Below, piece by piece: positions 35,507 to 42,211 of a stretch of DNA of 42,211 nt. Under the pieces are notes generated by a model. The model saw only the letters and a list, made by a program, of their open reading frames with translations, did not search any database and was not told the origin of the DNA. Source of the DNA: Flavobacteriaceae bacterium (GTDB lineage: Bacteria; Bacteroidota; Bacteroidia; Flavobacteriales; Flavobacteriaceae); assembly GCA_947456815.1 (NCBI GenBank), contig CANGTL010000022.1, forward strand, positions 1 through 42,211, written 5' to 3'. How positions within the stretch are numbered: the stretch's first letter is position 1; every line of letters starts with the position of its first letter. Made by a program: the position numbers and the translations under genes.

Positions 35507-37519
35507 TTATCTAATTTTAAATCTAAGCCCTGCATAAAACATTTGACCAAAGACTGGCGCGTAAATTATCGAAGTGTCAAAGTTGGCTCCGAATGGATTC
35601 ATGGCACCCAATATCGCTTTTCTTTGGCGGTAATTCCCAATATTTTCCCCGCCAAAATACATTTCAAAGTTACGGGATTGTTGCAACGTAATCTGCATAT
35701 TGAAAGTTGAAAATGATGGAGAAAATTCAGGTAGCCTATCTATTGCAGCATTTGTCGCTGTATTTGGTAACTGTTGCTTTCCGAACCAATTAACCGTAGC
35801 ATCCATGCGCCATTGCTGTCCTTCATCCGAAATATGCGTCGCGTATTCTACATTTGCAAAAAATCGATGCTTGGCTTGCAACGGTCGCTGATACGTTCCG
35901 GAAAGATAATCTGTAGAGATATCATAGTATTTGTAAGCTGTTCGTAAATCGAGGTGCTTCATCAACTCGACGTTGAAATCCACTTGCAAACTATTGGAAA
36001 ATGATTTCCCTTTTAAGTTGTAAAATAGAGCTTTCTGTGGACTTTCGAACAGGTCGACAACGGCTTGATTTTGGAAATCTGTTCGGTAAAAATCCAAACC
36101 AACATCTGCTTTTTTGCCGAAAAGAATAAATTTTTGACCGAAACTTAATCCGTAATTCCACGCGATTTCCGGATCTAGTCCATATATTTTCCCTTTTGAA
36201 TCGATAATTTCAAATTGTCGTGAACTAGCAAAAAGTTGCTGATTCTCCGCAAAGATATTTGCCGCTCTCTTTCCTCTTCCAGCCGAAAATCTTATCACTC
36301 CTTGTTCCCATGGATTGTATCTGAGATGCAAACGCGGCGTTGCAAATACCTCAAGTCGATTGTGATAATCAACTCTTCCTCCTAAAATCACACTGAAATT
36401 ATCTTGATTGTCATACGTATATTCTAAAAAACCTCCTGCTGAATTGTCAATTCTGCTGTAGTCAATCGCATTGACAAACTCTTGATATTGATCGGAAGTA
36501 AAATTTAGACCAGCTGCAAACTTATTCTTGATATTGCTGATAATGGAATTAAAAATCAAGTTAGAATAATAACTACTTTGCTTGATATCGTAGGTGTTTA
36601 ATCCGAAATAGGAACTTTGGCGGTGACTGCTATAAGCATTTTGAAAAGCAATACTCTGATTGGGAATGTCTTTAAAAACATAGCCGACTTTAGAACTAAA
36701 ATCAACACGCTCAGAATTGATTTCCGATCCCCAAAAATTGGTAGTCATCTTATCGCGGTCTTTGTTGAAATTGACTTCACCTGTTTGTTTTTCATCATTC
36801 ATATACTTGACGCTAAAAAACGAAACCAAACCCGAGTCTTGATCGGCATATTGCCATCGATTGAGTAAATTGACTTGTTTCCCTAGCGGATTGTCCAAAA
36901 ATCCATCGCCATTTTGATCGTTTTTCGCCACTCGTGTGTTTCCATGTACAAATAAACTAGTCGCCCAGTTTGGCGAAATTTTCTTGTTGAAATGGGTGTT
37001 TAATTCATAACGAGAATCCGTCGATCCATAGGCATTTAAGAAAAACGGAATGTCATTCAGTGGTTTTAGTAACTCTGTGTTGATTTGTCCTGATATGCTT
37101 TCATAGCCGTTTACCACAGAACCTGCGCCTTTCGTGATTTGTATGCTTTCGACCCATGTTCCGGGAGTAAAAGACAAACCATAGGCCTGTGAAGCGCCAC
37201 GAACCGAAGGAATGTTTTCTTCCGTAATCATCAAATATGGACTCGTCAATCCCAGCATCTTGATTTGTTTGGTTCCGGTTAGTGCATCGGAAAAACTGAC
37301 GTCAATAGATGGATTGGTTTCAAAGCTTTCCGCTAGGTTACAACAAGCGGCCTTGAGCAATTCTTTGCTTGTCATTACTGATGTATTTCCAGTAACAGTA
37401 AATGACTTTAATATACTTTTTCGTGTAGATTCTACCTTTACTGTTTTCAACGTGTCCTGAGCAGCAAGTTGCAACGAGCAAAAAATCATTACGAGAAGTA
37501 ATGGAAGTTGTTTTTTCAT
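35507..37519 (-). CDS. TonB-dependent receptor, probable metal uptake or export context
   Basis: A 670-residue receptor: signal peptide (about 1-20, ending LQLAAQ), a plug domain without the N-terminal carboxypeptidase-like domain (LKTVKVESTRKSILKSF, SKELLKAACCNLAESFETNP, SYLM-like and ITKGAGSVVNGYESISGQIN), then a 22-strand-type barrel ending FGQMFYAGLRFKIR with a C-terminal aromatic-rich strand. An unusual CC pair sits in the plug, which could bind soft metal. Neighbours encode a HYC_CC_PP protein and an HMA protein, so a copper-like substrate is the best inference. Confidence 0.92.
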   Translation of the reverse strand: MKKQLPLLLVMIFCSLQLAAQDTLKTVKVESTRKSILKSFTVTGNTSVMTSKELLKAACCNLAESFETNPSIDVSFSDALTGTKQIKMLGLTSPYLMITEENIPSVRGASQAYGLSFTPGTWVESIQITKGAGSVVNGYESISGQINTELLKPLNDIPFFLNAYGSTDSRYELNTHFNKKISPNWATSLFVHGNTRVAKNDQNGDGFLDNPLGKQVNLLNRWQYADQDSGLVSFFSVKYMNDEKQTGEVNFNKDRDKMTTNFWGSEINSERVDFSSKVGYVFKDIPNQSIAFQNAYSSHRQSSYFGLNTYDIKQSSYYSNLIFNSIISNIKNKFAAGLNFTSDQYQEFVNAIDYSRIDNSAGGFLEYTYDNQDNFSVILGGRVDYHNRLEVFATPRLHLRYNPWEQGVIRFSAGRGKRAANIFAENQQLFASSRQFEIIDSKGKIYGLDPEIAWNYGLSFGQKFILFGKKADVGLDFYRTDFQNQAVVDLFESPQKALFYNLKGKSFSNSLQVDFNVELMKHLDLRTAYKYYDISTDYLSGTYQRPLQAKHRFFANVEYATHISDEGQQWRMDATVNWFGKQQLPNTATNAAIDRLPEFSPSFSTFNMQITLQQSRNFEMYFGGENIGNYRQRKAILGAMNPFGANFDTSIIYAPVFGQMFYAGLRFKIR

Positions 37520-37572
37520 AAAAATGTTCTAATGTTTTAATTTATGGAATAAGATTTTCCTTTTAAAAAACA

Positions 37573-37980
37573 TTAAAAACAATCGTAGAAAATATATTGA
37601 GAATACAACTTAAAGAGCGGTGGTGCATTCGATTGGAAAGAATATTCCGAACTGCTATTGCATTCATTATTTGAAGAAGGCGAAAAAACAATAGGCTGCC
37701 ACGAGTCATAAATGAAAACAGCAGGACTGTCTACATGAACAGTAAAAACAGTCGCTTGGTCAGTTTTCTTTTCGAAATGAACAACTTTGTCTGAACAACA
37801 ATGGGATTGTTCTTCGACGCTACCGCAACAATTTTCCTCCGTAGCGGAAGAATTAAGATTTGTATTAAGTGATACAGAGGCTATTTCGTCACCACAATAA
37901 TGCACATTCATCGCAAGTCCCATGTTCGAAAGGAACAGGAAAAAAGCTAAAAAAAGGCTCATGGATTTTTGAAATTTCAT
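37573..37980 (-). CDS. HYC_CC_PP family protein
   Basis: A 135-residue protein that carries every feature of the family name: HYCGD (27-31), CC pairs (51-52 and 61-62) and a C-terminal PP (NAPPLF). The N-terminus is a signal peptide (MKFQKSMSLFLAFFLFLSNM). Function is not established; genes of this family lie next to TonB receptors and metal proteins, and the Cys/His content suggests metal binding. ATG 37980 is chosen because the open frame upstream runs through the promoter -33 box at 38011-38013. It is the first gene of the operon. Confidence 0.85.
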   Translation of the reverse strand: MKFQKSMSLFLAFFLFLSNMGLAMNVHYCGDEIASVSLNTNLNSSATEENCCGSVEEQSHCCSDKVVHFEKKTDQATVFTVHVDSPAVFIYDSWQPIVFSPSSNNECNSSSEYSFQSNAPPLFKLYSQYIFYDCF

Positions 37981-37984
37981 GCCG

Positions 37985-38013
37985 CAAAAGTAAGGATTAA
38001 AGAGAAGTCGCAA
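37985..38013 (-). promoter_or_regulatory. Promoter of the HYC_CC_PP operon
   Basis: On the minus strand, TTG (38011-38013), 18 bases, then TACTTTTG (37985-37992). The ATG at 37980 begins only four bases after the -7 box, so the transcript may have almost no leader. Confidence 0.65.
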
Positions 38014-38033
38014 ACCAAAATCTTGTTAAATAT

Positions 38034-39389
38034 TTATAATTCAACTTCTTGACCCATTAATGGAACGACACAATCAAACCGATATTTTTCTTGAATTTTA
38101 ATACGAAGTTCATCCGCTGGTTGATTCTCGCCGTGCACCAAGAAAACTTTGGTCGGCTTGTTTTCAAGAGCGCTCAGCCAATTCAGCAGATCATTTTGAT
38201 CTCCATGAGCGGACAAACTTTGAATCTCCAAAATATTTGCATGAACCACATAATATTTCCCTCGAATTTTGATGTCCTTTGCGCCTTCCAGTAATTTTCG
38301 CCCTCGTGTACCTTCGGCTTGATACCCAATAATAATGACTGTGGTTTCAGGCAACTCAATATAGCGTTCCAAATAACTTAAAACGCGACCACCTGTAATC
38401 ATTCCGCTTGCCGCAATAATCACTTTCGGCTGATTATCGAAAATTGTAGCTATGGTTTCTTGATAGTCCGAATTCATCGAAAACATTTTGCACATCGCGA
38501 CATATTCGAACTCTGGTATTTTGTGCCATTTTTTGCTGTTTTCAAAAACTTGCAAAACACTAATTCCCATAGGCGTATCAATAACGTAGGGTATTTCTGG
38601 AATTCGTCCTTCTTCTTTAAGCTGCCAAAGCAAATACATGATGGTTTGCGCACGTTCGACAGCAAAACTCGGAATAATGACGGTCCCGCCTTTTGCAACC
38701 GTATTGTTAATGTAGGATTCTAGTTCTAATTTCACATCAGTATCTGGATGAATTCGGTTGCCATAAGTGCTTTCTAAAAAGATATAATCTCCTTTGTGCG
38801 GTTTTGTAGGCGGAAAAAGCAACACATCGTCATCTCTTCCAATATCACCTGAAAAAACCAGGGTCTTTCCCTCTGCTTCCAATTGAATCGTGCAGGCGCC
38901 AATAAGATGACCTGCATTGGTAAAAACAGCCGAAATCTCAGCGTCCAAATTGACAGTTTCATTGATTTTAATTATTCTAAAATGGGGAAATACCGCTTCC
39001 GCTTGTTGTACCGTATATAAAGGTTCTGCTTTTTCGTGTTTCGAATATTGTCCTTTATTGGCCATATTGGCTTCTTCTTCTTGAATTTTGGCACTGTCTA
39101 ATAAAATCAACTTAGCAATCGCAGCAGTTGGACTCGTACAATATATTTTTCCTGCAAAGCCTTGCGCAACCAATCGCGCCAACCAACCACAGTGATCCAA
39201 ATGCCCATGTGTTAATAGAACAAAATCAATCGTTGACGGTAATACAGACAAGGGTTCCCAATTGAGTTCGCGCAAAGGCTTAATCCCTTGAAACTGACCA
39301 CAATCAATTAAAATCCGAAGACCATTAGTTTCTACTAAGGTCTTTGAACCAGTAACTGTTCCTGCTCCACCTAGAAATTTAACTTTCAT
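38034..39389 (-). CDS. Beta-CASP metallo-beta-lactamase fold hydrolase
   Basis: A 451-residue protein. The metallo-beta-lactamase core has HGHLDH (His61, His63, Asp65, His66), then GDIGRDDD and a late AHGDQNDLL histidine; the inserted beta-CASP domain has GGTVIIPSFAVERAQTIMYLL, and an RNA-specificity (RMMBL) segment follows with GYQAEGTRGRKLLEGAK. The pattern is that of the YsxC/CPSF-like RNA-hydrolase group called 'MBL fold metallo-hydrolase RNA specificity domain'. The substrate is presumably RNA. It follows the ATP-cone gene on the same strand by 34 bases, so they may be co-transcribed. Confidence 0.9.
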   Translation of the reverse strand: MKVKFLGGAGTVTGSKTLVETNGLRILIDCGQFQGIKPLRELNWEPLSVLPSTIDFVLLTHGHLDHCGWLARLVAQGFAGKIYCTSPTAAIAKLILLDSAKIQEEEANMANKGQYSKHEKAEPLYTVQQAEAVFPHFRIIKINETVNLDAEISAVFTNAGHLIGACTIQLEAEGKTLVFSGDIGRDDDVLLFPPTKPHKGDYIFLESTYGNRIHPDTDVKLELESYINNTVAKGGTVIIPSFAVERAQTIMYLLWQLKEEGRIPEIPYVIDTPMGISVLQVFENSKKWHKIPEFEYVAMCKMFSMNSDYQETIATIFDNQPKVIIAASGMITGGRVLSYLERYIELPETTVIIIGYQAEGTRGRKLLEGAKDIKIRGKYYVVHANILEIQSLSAHGDQNDLLNWLSALENKPTKVFLVHGENQPADELRIKIQEKYRFDCVVPLMGQEVEL

Positions 39390-39423
39390 ATTGACTACAT
39401 TTTAAAAAATTAGAAACTTTGTT

Positions 39424-40254
39424 TCAAAAAAATCGACATAACGCGGTTGCTTCCTTCAATACATTATGTATTCGGTTCGGACTTAACCCTATTTTTTCTA
39501 AACATTGAGAATTATTAATGATCTCCTTTACCAATAAAACGTCTAGTATCAATAACTTATCTTTCTCTGCGATTGACAACGTAGTCAAACAAGTAATTGG
39601 ATAGAGTTGATGGCTATCAATCTTGTTTCTTAAGTTGAGCTCTTTCGGGTAATCCCAACTAAGTAACTGAATACCTGAACATGTCGCAAAAGTTACTGCG
39701 TCTGAGGTAAAGCGATTATTGGTAATAATCCAACATTTTGAAATGACTTCTCTTCCGGAAAACATGACGTGTAAGTTTTCTTTCAAATCATTAAATCGAG
39801 ACAGAATATACATGGGTACTTTTACATCCGTCGTAGCTTCTCTACCGGTGTGAAATTTACATTCTACCATAGCAATCAATCCGTTTTTTCGAATCACTAC
39901 ATCCAATTCGTGAGTTACGCATTTCCCTTGCAGAGTCAAGTTTGTCTTGGTTTCGTATTTCTCTGCTTCAAAAAGTCGCGCCATATATTTTTCAAAGAAA
40001 AAACCAGCGGGACCCAAAAGTTGCAGCGCTTGCCGAAGATTATATCGCGCAGCATGAGAATTCGACGCTTTTTTCAAATACCCAAAAGCCAATTTGTAGA
40101 TTTGCTTAGTGGGCATTCCCTCGTATATTTCTTTTTCAATACGTTCTAAAATATCGTCGACAACTGCGCTATTCGCGCCTGATTTTACTAATGAATTTCG
40201 AAGTTTATTCGGATCGTAATCGACAACATCACCTGAATGCTTTACTATTTTCAT
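39424..40254 (-). CDS. ATP-cone domain fused to a restriction-endonuclease-like domain
   Basis: A 276-residue protein. Residues about 2-85 form an ATP-cone (MKIVKHSGDVVDYDPNKLRN, IYEGMPTKQIYKLAFGYLKK), the nucleotide-sensing domain of NrdR and ribonucleotide reductase. Residues about 86-205 look like a PD-(D/E)XK nuclease of Mrr/HsdR type: Asp118, then Glu131-Cys-Lys133 in LDVVIRKNGLIAMVECK, and a following helix. The last part (about 235-276) may be a small helical DNA-binding region. Whether it cuts DNA is an inference. It lies between the XrtF-associated gene and the beta-CASP gene on the same strand. Confidence 0.8.
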   Translation of the reverse strand: MKIVKHSGDVVDYDPNKLRNSLVKSGANSAVVDDILERIEKEIYEGMPTKQIYKLAFGYLKKASNSHAARYNLRQALQLLGPAGFFFEKYMARLFEAEKYETKTNLTLQGKCVTHELDVVIRKNGLIAMVECKFHTGREATTDVKVPMYILSRFNDLKENLHVMFSGREVISKCWIITNNRFTSDAVTFATCSGIQLLSWDYPKELNLRNKIDSHQLYPITCLTTLSIAEKDKLLILDVLLVKEIINNSQCLEKIGLSPNRIHNVLKEATALCRFF

Positions 40255-40316
40255 AATTCCTTCATTAAGATTTACATATCCTCGATAAGTACTCCTAAAG
40301 GTACGAAAATATGCAT

Positions 40317-40760
40317 CTACTTCATTCTTTTTTGGTAGAGAATTGCAGGAATGAAAAGCAATAGTAAGAGTGGTTGAATCAAGAATCGCCGCACGTAAAA
40401 GACAATAAAATTGTTATACTGATCGGTCAAAAGCACCAAAACAAAAAAGGCTGTAATCAGAACAACGAAAAAGAAAGCATAAAGAACTGCAGCAAATTTT
40501 GTCAATCCCCAATCTTTAAATAGACAATAAATAATGGCCAAGGAAAGAAACGAATTCAGCGCAAAACGCAAACCCATACTCAAGAACAACGACAACACGT
40601 CAAATTTTGGAAAACCCAAACTCAAATAGTCATTTCTAAAATAGAGTGCAAAAGGATCGTAGAAAAGCCAATCTTCAAAAGCGCGAATTGTCACCAATAC
40701 GAAAACCAATATCGCAATGGCAATAATCTTATTTCGATTGATTTTAATCTTTTCTAGCAT
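40317..40760 (-). CDS. Exosortase F system-associated membrane protein
   Basis: A 147-residue protein with about four membrane helices (for example NKIIAIAILVFVLVTIRAF at the start) and the segment EDWLFYDPFALYFRNDYL. It fits the small partner encoded next to XrtF in Flavobacteriia. ATG 40760 (MLEKIKINRNK) overlaps the end of xrtF by 17 bases, so the two are translationally coupled; an upstream in-frame start at 40805 would lie entirely inside xrtF. Its exact role with XrtF is not known. Confidence 0.88.
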   Translation of the reverse strand: MLEKIKINRNKIIAIAILVFVLVTIRAFEDWLFYDPFALYFRNDYLSLGFPKFDVLSLFLSMGLRFALNSFLSLAIIYCLFKDWGLTKFAAVLYAFFFVVLITAFFVLVLLTDQYNNFIVFYVRRFLIQPLLLLLFIPAILYQKRMK

Positions 40761-41295
40761 AATTCGAAAATTGATTAACCCAAATGACCCACAATCCAAA
40801 GACAAAACCGTAAATAATCAACGGAAAAACAACGCCGTGAAGCAATGATTCTTGACCCGGATAATACAACAGCGCCACAGACAAAACCGCAATGCGGAGT
40901 ATATTCATCACATGTATGAGAACACTACCCACAAGCAAAAAGCCAATTGTTCTCATCCACTTCCCCGAAAAAGCAACGACAAAAGCCGCAAAAAGAATAA
41001 TTACACTCAGCGCATTGCAACCTTCTACCACGCGCGAAACGTAAACGCCATTAATGATCAATTTGATTGACGCCTGACTTTCATGAAGTTGCAACTGACA
41101 ATCGTATTGTAAAAAATTTAAAAAGTATTGCACTTGATACGCTACACTTTTCGTAAAAGCATCCACTTCAAATGCCAAAATCGAGTCGTATTGACTCAAA
41201 TAAGATTGATACAAAAACGTGAGCCCGCCGTATACTGCGAAAAACTTCAAGAGAAAAACCAAAAAGGGACGATAAAGCTGGAAGTACGTTTTCAA
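40744..41295 (-). CDS. xrtF: Exosortase family protein XrtF
   Basis: A membrane cysteine-protease-like exosortase of about 183 residues with the family's catalytic Cys in VSRVVEGCNALSV, the conserved Arg in IHVMNILRIAVLSV and the His in LLHGVVFP, in several membrane helices. Exosortases process or transfer C-terminally sorted surface proteins. The start is uncertain: no ATG is available. I prefer TTG 41295 (LKTYFQLYRPF) because the upstream frame from TTG 41340 covers the promoter (-33 at 41338-41340, -7 at 41311-41318). It is followed directly by the XrtF-associated gene. Confidence 0.85.
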   Translation of the reverse strand: MKTYFQLYRPFLVFLLKFFAVYGGLTFLYQSYLSQYDSILAFEVDAFTKSVAYQVQYFLNFLQYDCQLQLHESQASIKLIINGVYVSRVVEGCNALSVIILFAAFVVAFSGKWMRTIGFLLVGSVLIHVMNILRIAVLSVALLYYPGQESLLHGVVFPLIIYGFVFGLWVIWVNQFSNYARKD

Positions 41296-41310
41296 AAAAT
41301 TTATTTTTAA

Positions 41311-41340
41311 CAAATTTATATAAATTATAGTCGCACACAA
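41311..41340 (-). promoter_or_regulatory. Promoter of xrtF
   Basis: On the minus strand, TTG (41338-41340), 19 bases, then TAAATTTG (41311-41318), matching the Bacteroidota consensus. It lies back to back with the possible promoter of the GAF gene. Confidence 0.6.
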
Positions 41341-41344
41341 GGAT

Positions 41345-41352
41345 TACTTTTG
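41345..41352 (+). promoter_or_regulatory. Candidate -7 element for the GAF/fRMsr-like gene
   Basis: TACTTTTG matches TAnnTTTG, but no TTG is found at 17-23 bases upstream. If used, the leader would contain copy 4 of the structured element in antisense orientation. Confidence 0.4.
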
Positions 41353-41363
41353 CACAAAATAAT

Positions 41364-41444
41364 GGCGTTACCCGCGGCGGCGGGTCGGGCTCTCGGCTTT
41401 ATCTCTCCACTGCGTTGCGAGGATACCGCCTCCATCCCTAACGC
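41364..41444. repeat. Structured intergenic element, copy 4 (GCGTTAGGGAT subtype, minus-strand sense)
   Basis: Read on the minus strand: GCGTTAGGGATGGAGGCGG, then TATCCTC; ATCCTC can pair with GAG-A-GAT; AGCCCGACCC; hairpin ACCC / GGGT with a GC-rich loop; closing AACGCC. Outer stem GCGTT / AACGC (41440-41444 with 41366-41370 in plus coordinates). It matches copy 1 in the conserved parts while the inner stem differs. Confidence 0.75.
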
Positions 41445-41458
41445 AAATCCGCATTTAT

Positions 41459-41914
41459 ATGAAATTTGACCTTTTAAAACCGCAAGTCCAAGCCATTCTC
41501 ACGGCAGAAAATCAAACTCGAGATGAAAAATTGCTTCACGTTTGCAAACTGCTTGAAACCAACATTTCCTATTATACTTGGGTTGGTTTTTACTTTGCCA
41601 ACCACGAGAGACAAACTTTACATTTAGGACCTTATGTAGGCGCACCGACCGATCATACAGAAATTCCATTTGGAAAAGGCATCTGCGGACAAGTGGCAGT
41701 TTCAAACGAAAACTTTGTCGTGCCTGATGTTGCTGCGCAAGACAATTATATTGCTTGTAGCTTTACTGTAAAATCTGAAATCGTCGTTCCTCTGTTCGTT
41801 AATGGAGAAAACATTGGTCAAATAGACATCGATTCAAATGTGCTGGATCCATTTACGGAAGAAGACGAGCGGTTTTTAGAATTTGTAAATCAAGAAGTTG
41901 CCAAATTATTTTGA
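41459..41914 (+). CDS. GAF domain protein, free methionine-(R)-sulfoxide reductase-like
   Basis: A 151-residue single-GAF protein of the fRMsr family, with WVGFYF, IPFGKGICGQVA (Cys76) and the NYIACSFTVKSEIVVPL segment (Cys100). Cys100 corresponds to the catalytic Cys of characterised free methionine-(R)-sulfoxide reductases. The additional Cys that normally lies about ten residues before Cys76 (in a GPVAC-type segment) is absent here: the region reads GAPTDHTEI. Activity, which would need another reductant path, is therefore uncertain. It is transcribed alone, 105 bases upstream of rpsO. Confidence 0.85.
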   Translation: MKFDLLKPQVQAILTAENQTRDEKLLHVCKLLETNISYYTWVGFYFANHERQTLHLGPYVGAPTDHTEIPFGKGICGQVAVSNENFVVPDVAAQDNYIACSFTVKSEIVVPLFVNGENIGQIDIDSNVLDPFTEEDERFLEFVNQEVAKLF

Positions 41915-41955
41915 AAATAATTCCGTGTGCATAACTCATAATTGATAATTAATTT

Positions 41956-41963
41956 TACCTTTG
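41956..41963 (+). promoter_or_regulatory. Candidate -7 element for rpsO
   Basis: TACCTTTG, 56 bases before the rpsO ATG, matches TAnnTTTG. The nearest TTG is only 11 bases upstream, so the -33 part is poor. Confidence 0.45.
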
Positions 41964-42019
41964 CGCACGAATTAGGAAAATCCCAATTCATACATAATAA
42001 TCATTTAAATAATATTTGC

Positions 42020-42211
42020 ATGTACTTAACATCAGAAGTAAAAGCTGAAATCTTCGCTAAACACGGAGGAAACGCAACAAACACTGGAAAATCAGAAAGC
42101 CAGATTGCTTTGTTCACATTTAGAATCAATCACTTAACAGAACACTTGAAAAAGAATCGTCACGATTACAATACCGAGCGTTCTCTAGTGAAATTAGTAG
42201 GTAAAAGAAGA
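42020..42211 (+). CDS. rpsO: 30S ribosomal protein S15 (5' part, cut by window end)
   Basis: The frame from ATG 42020 is open to the end of the window (64 codons). It begins MYLTSEVKAEIFAKHGGNAT, followed by NTGKSESQIALFTFRINHLT and EHLKKNRHDYNTERSLVKLV, then GKRR. This is the S15 sequence up to the conserved KKHHDYHSRRGLLKLVGKRR-type helix. S15 binds the central domain of 16S rRNA and starts platform assembly. About 25 residues are missing beyond the window edge. Confidence 0.96.
   Translation, partial: MYLTSEVKAEIFAKHGGNATNTGKSESQIALFTFRINHLTEHLKKNRHDYNTERSLVKLVGKRR

Noticed and set aside
41360..41458. GC-rich stretch considered as a small gene or horizontally acquired piece
   Set aside because: It aligns with the conserved parts of copy 1 of the structured element and has no open frame of useful length.

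Overview
The window looks like chromosomal DNA of a gliding-type Flavobacteriia member (Bacteroidota), most likely Flavobacterium or a close relative. It is AT-rich, carries the gldK-gldL-gldM-gldN block of the type IX secretion system (T9SS), and has several promoters of the Bacteroidota type (TTG, 17-23 bases, then TAnnTTTG). It also has the Flavobacteriia-type exosortase XrtF pair and a HYC_CC_PP protein. I cannot name the species. Most of the window is ordinary, densely packed housekeeping sequence. I see no prophage, IS element, integrase or CRISPR array.

Layout. 1-2000 (+): lemA-like gene and two TPM-domain genes. 2000-6300 (-): a secreted esterase with a T9SS sorting tail and a large outer-membrane beta-barrel protein. 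6358-9521: GTPases der and era around a small membrane protein, then an initiator tRNA-Met. 9640-11474 (-): two tandem leucine-rich-repeat proteins of equal length. 11700-14200: DUF1761, pterin carbinolamine dehydratase, a GNAT/FemAB-like protein and DUF4345. 14334-17732: an ABC-F ATPase, a zinc-ribbon DUF983 protein and a FAD oxidoreductase. 17794-22453 (-): gldKLMN, encoding the T9SS ring and motor, closed by a clear terminator. 22704-26353 (-): topA and an arginase-fold protein whose metal-binding motifs are degenerate.

26687-33491 (+): miaB, a sigma-54 activator without a sensor domain, lptE, a TPR-like protein, secG, groES and groEL. 33549-38000 (-): DedA, then a likely metal-handling operon (HYC_CC_PP protein, TonB-dependent receptor, HMA protein, DUF2490 protein). 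38034-41295 (-): a beta-CASP metallohydrolase, an ATP-cone/nuclease fusion, and the XrtF-associated protein with exosortase XrtF. 41459 to the end (+): a GAF/fRMsr-like protein and the start of rpsO.

The most interesting non-coding signal is a family of four intergenic elements (8316-8428, 14223-14330, 26487-26593, 41364-41444). They share a conserved frame around a variable but always self-complementary inner stem. A GGG/CCC pairing in two copies is swapped to CCC/GGG in the other two, which suggests selection on a folded RNA or DNA structure. Other interspersed palindromes or repeats lie at 612-668, 1932-1955, 8451-8494, 28159-28186 and 30043-30060. Among proteins, the degenerate arginase-like gene beside the gld genes, the XrtF pair with no visible substrate, and the ATP-cone/nuclease fusion deserve a second look.
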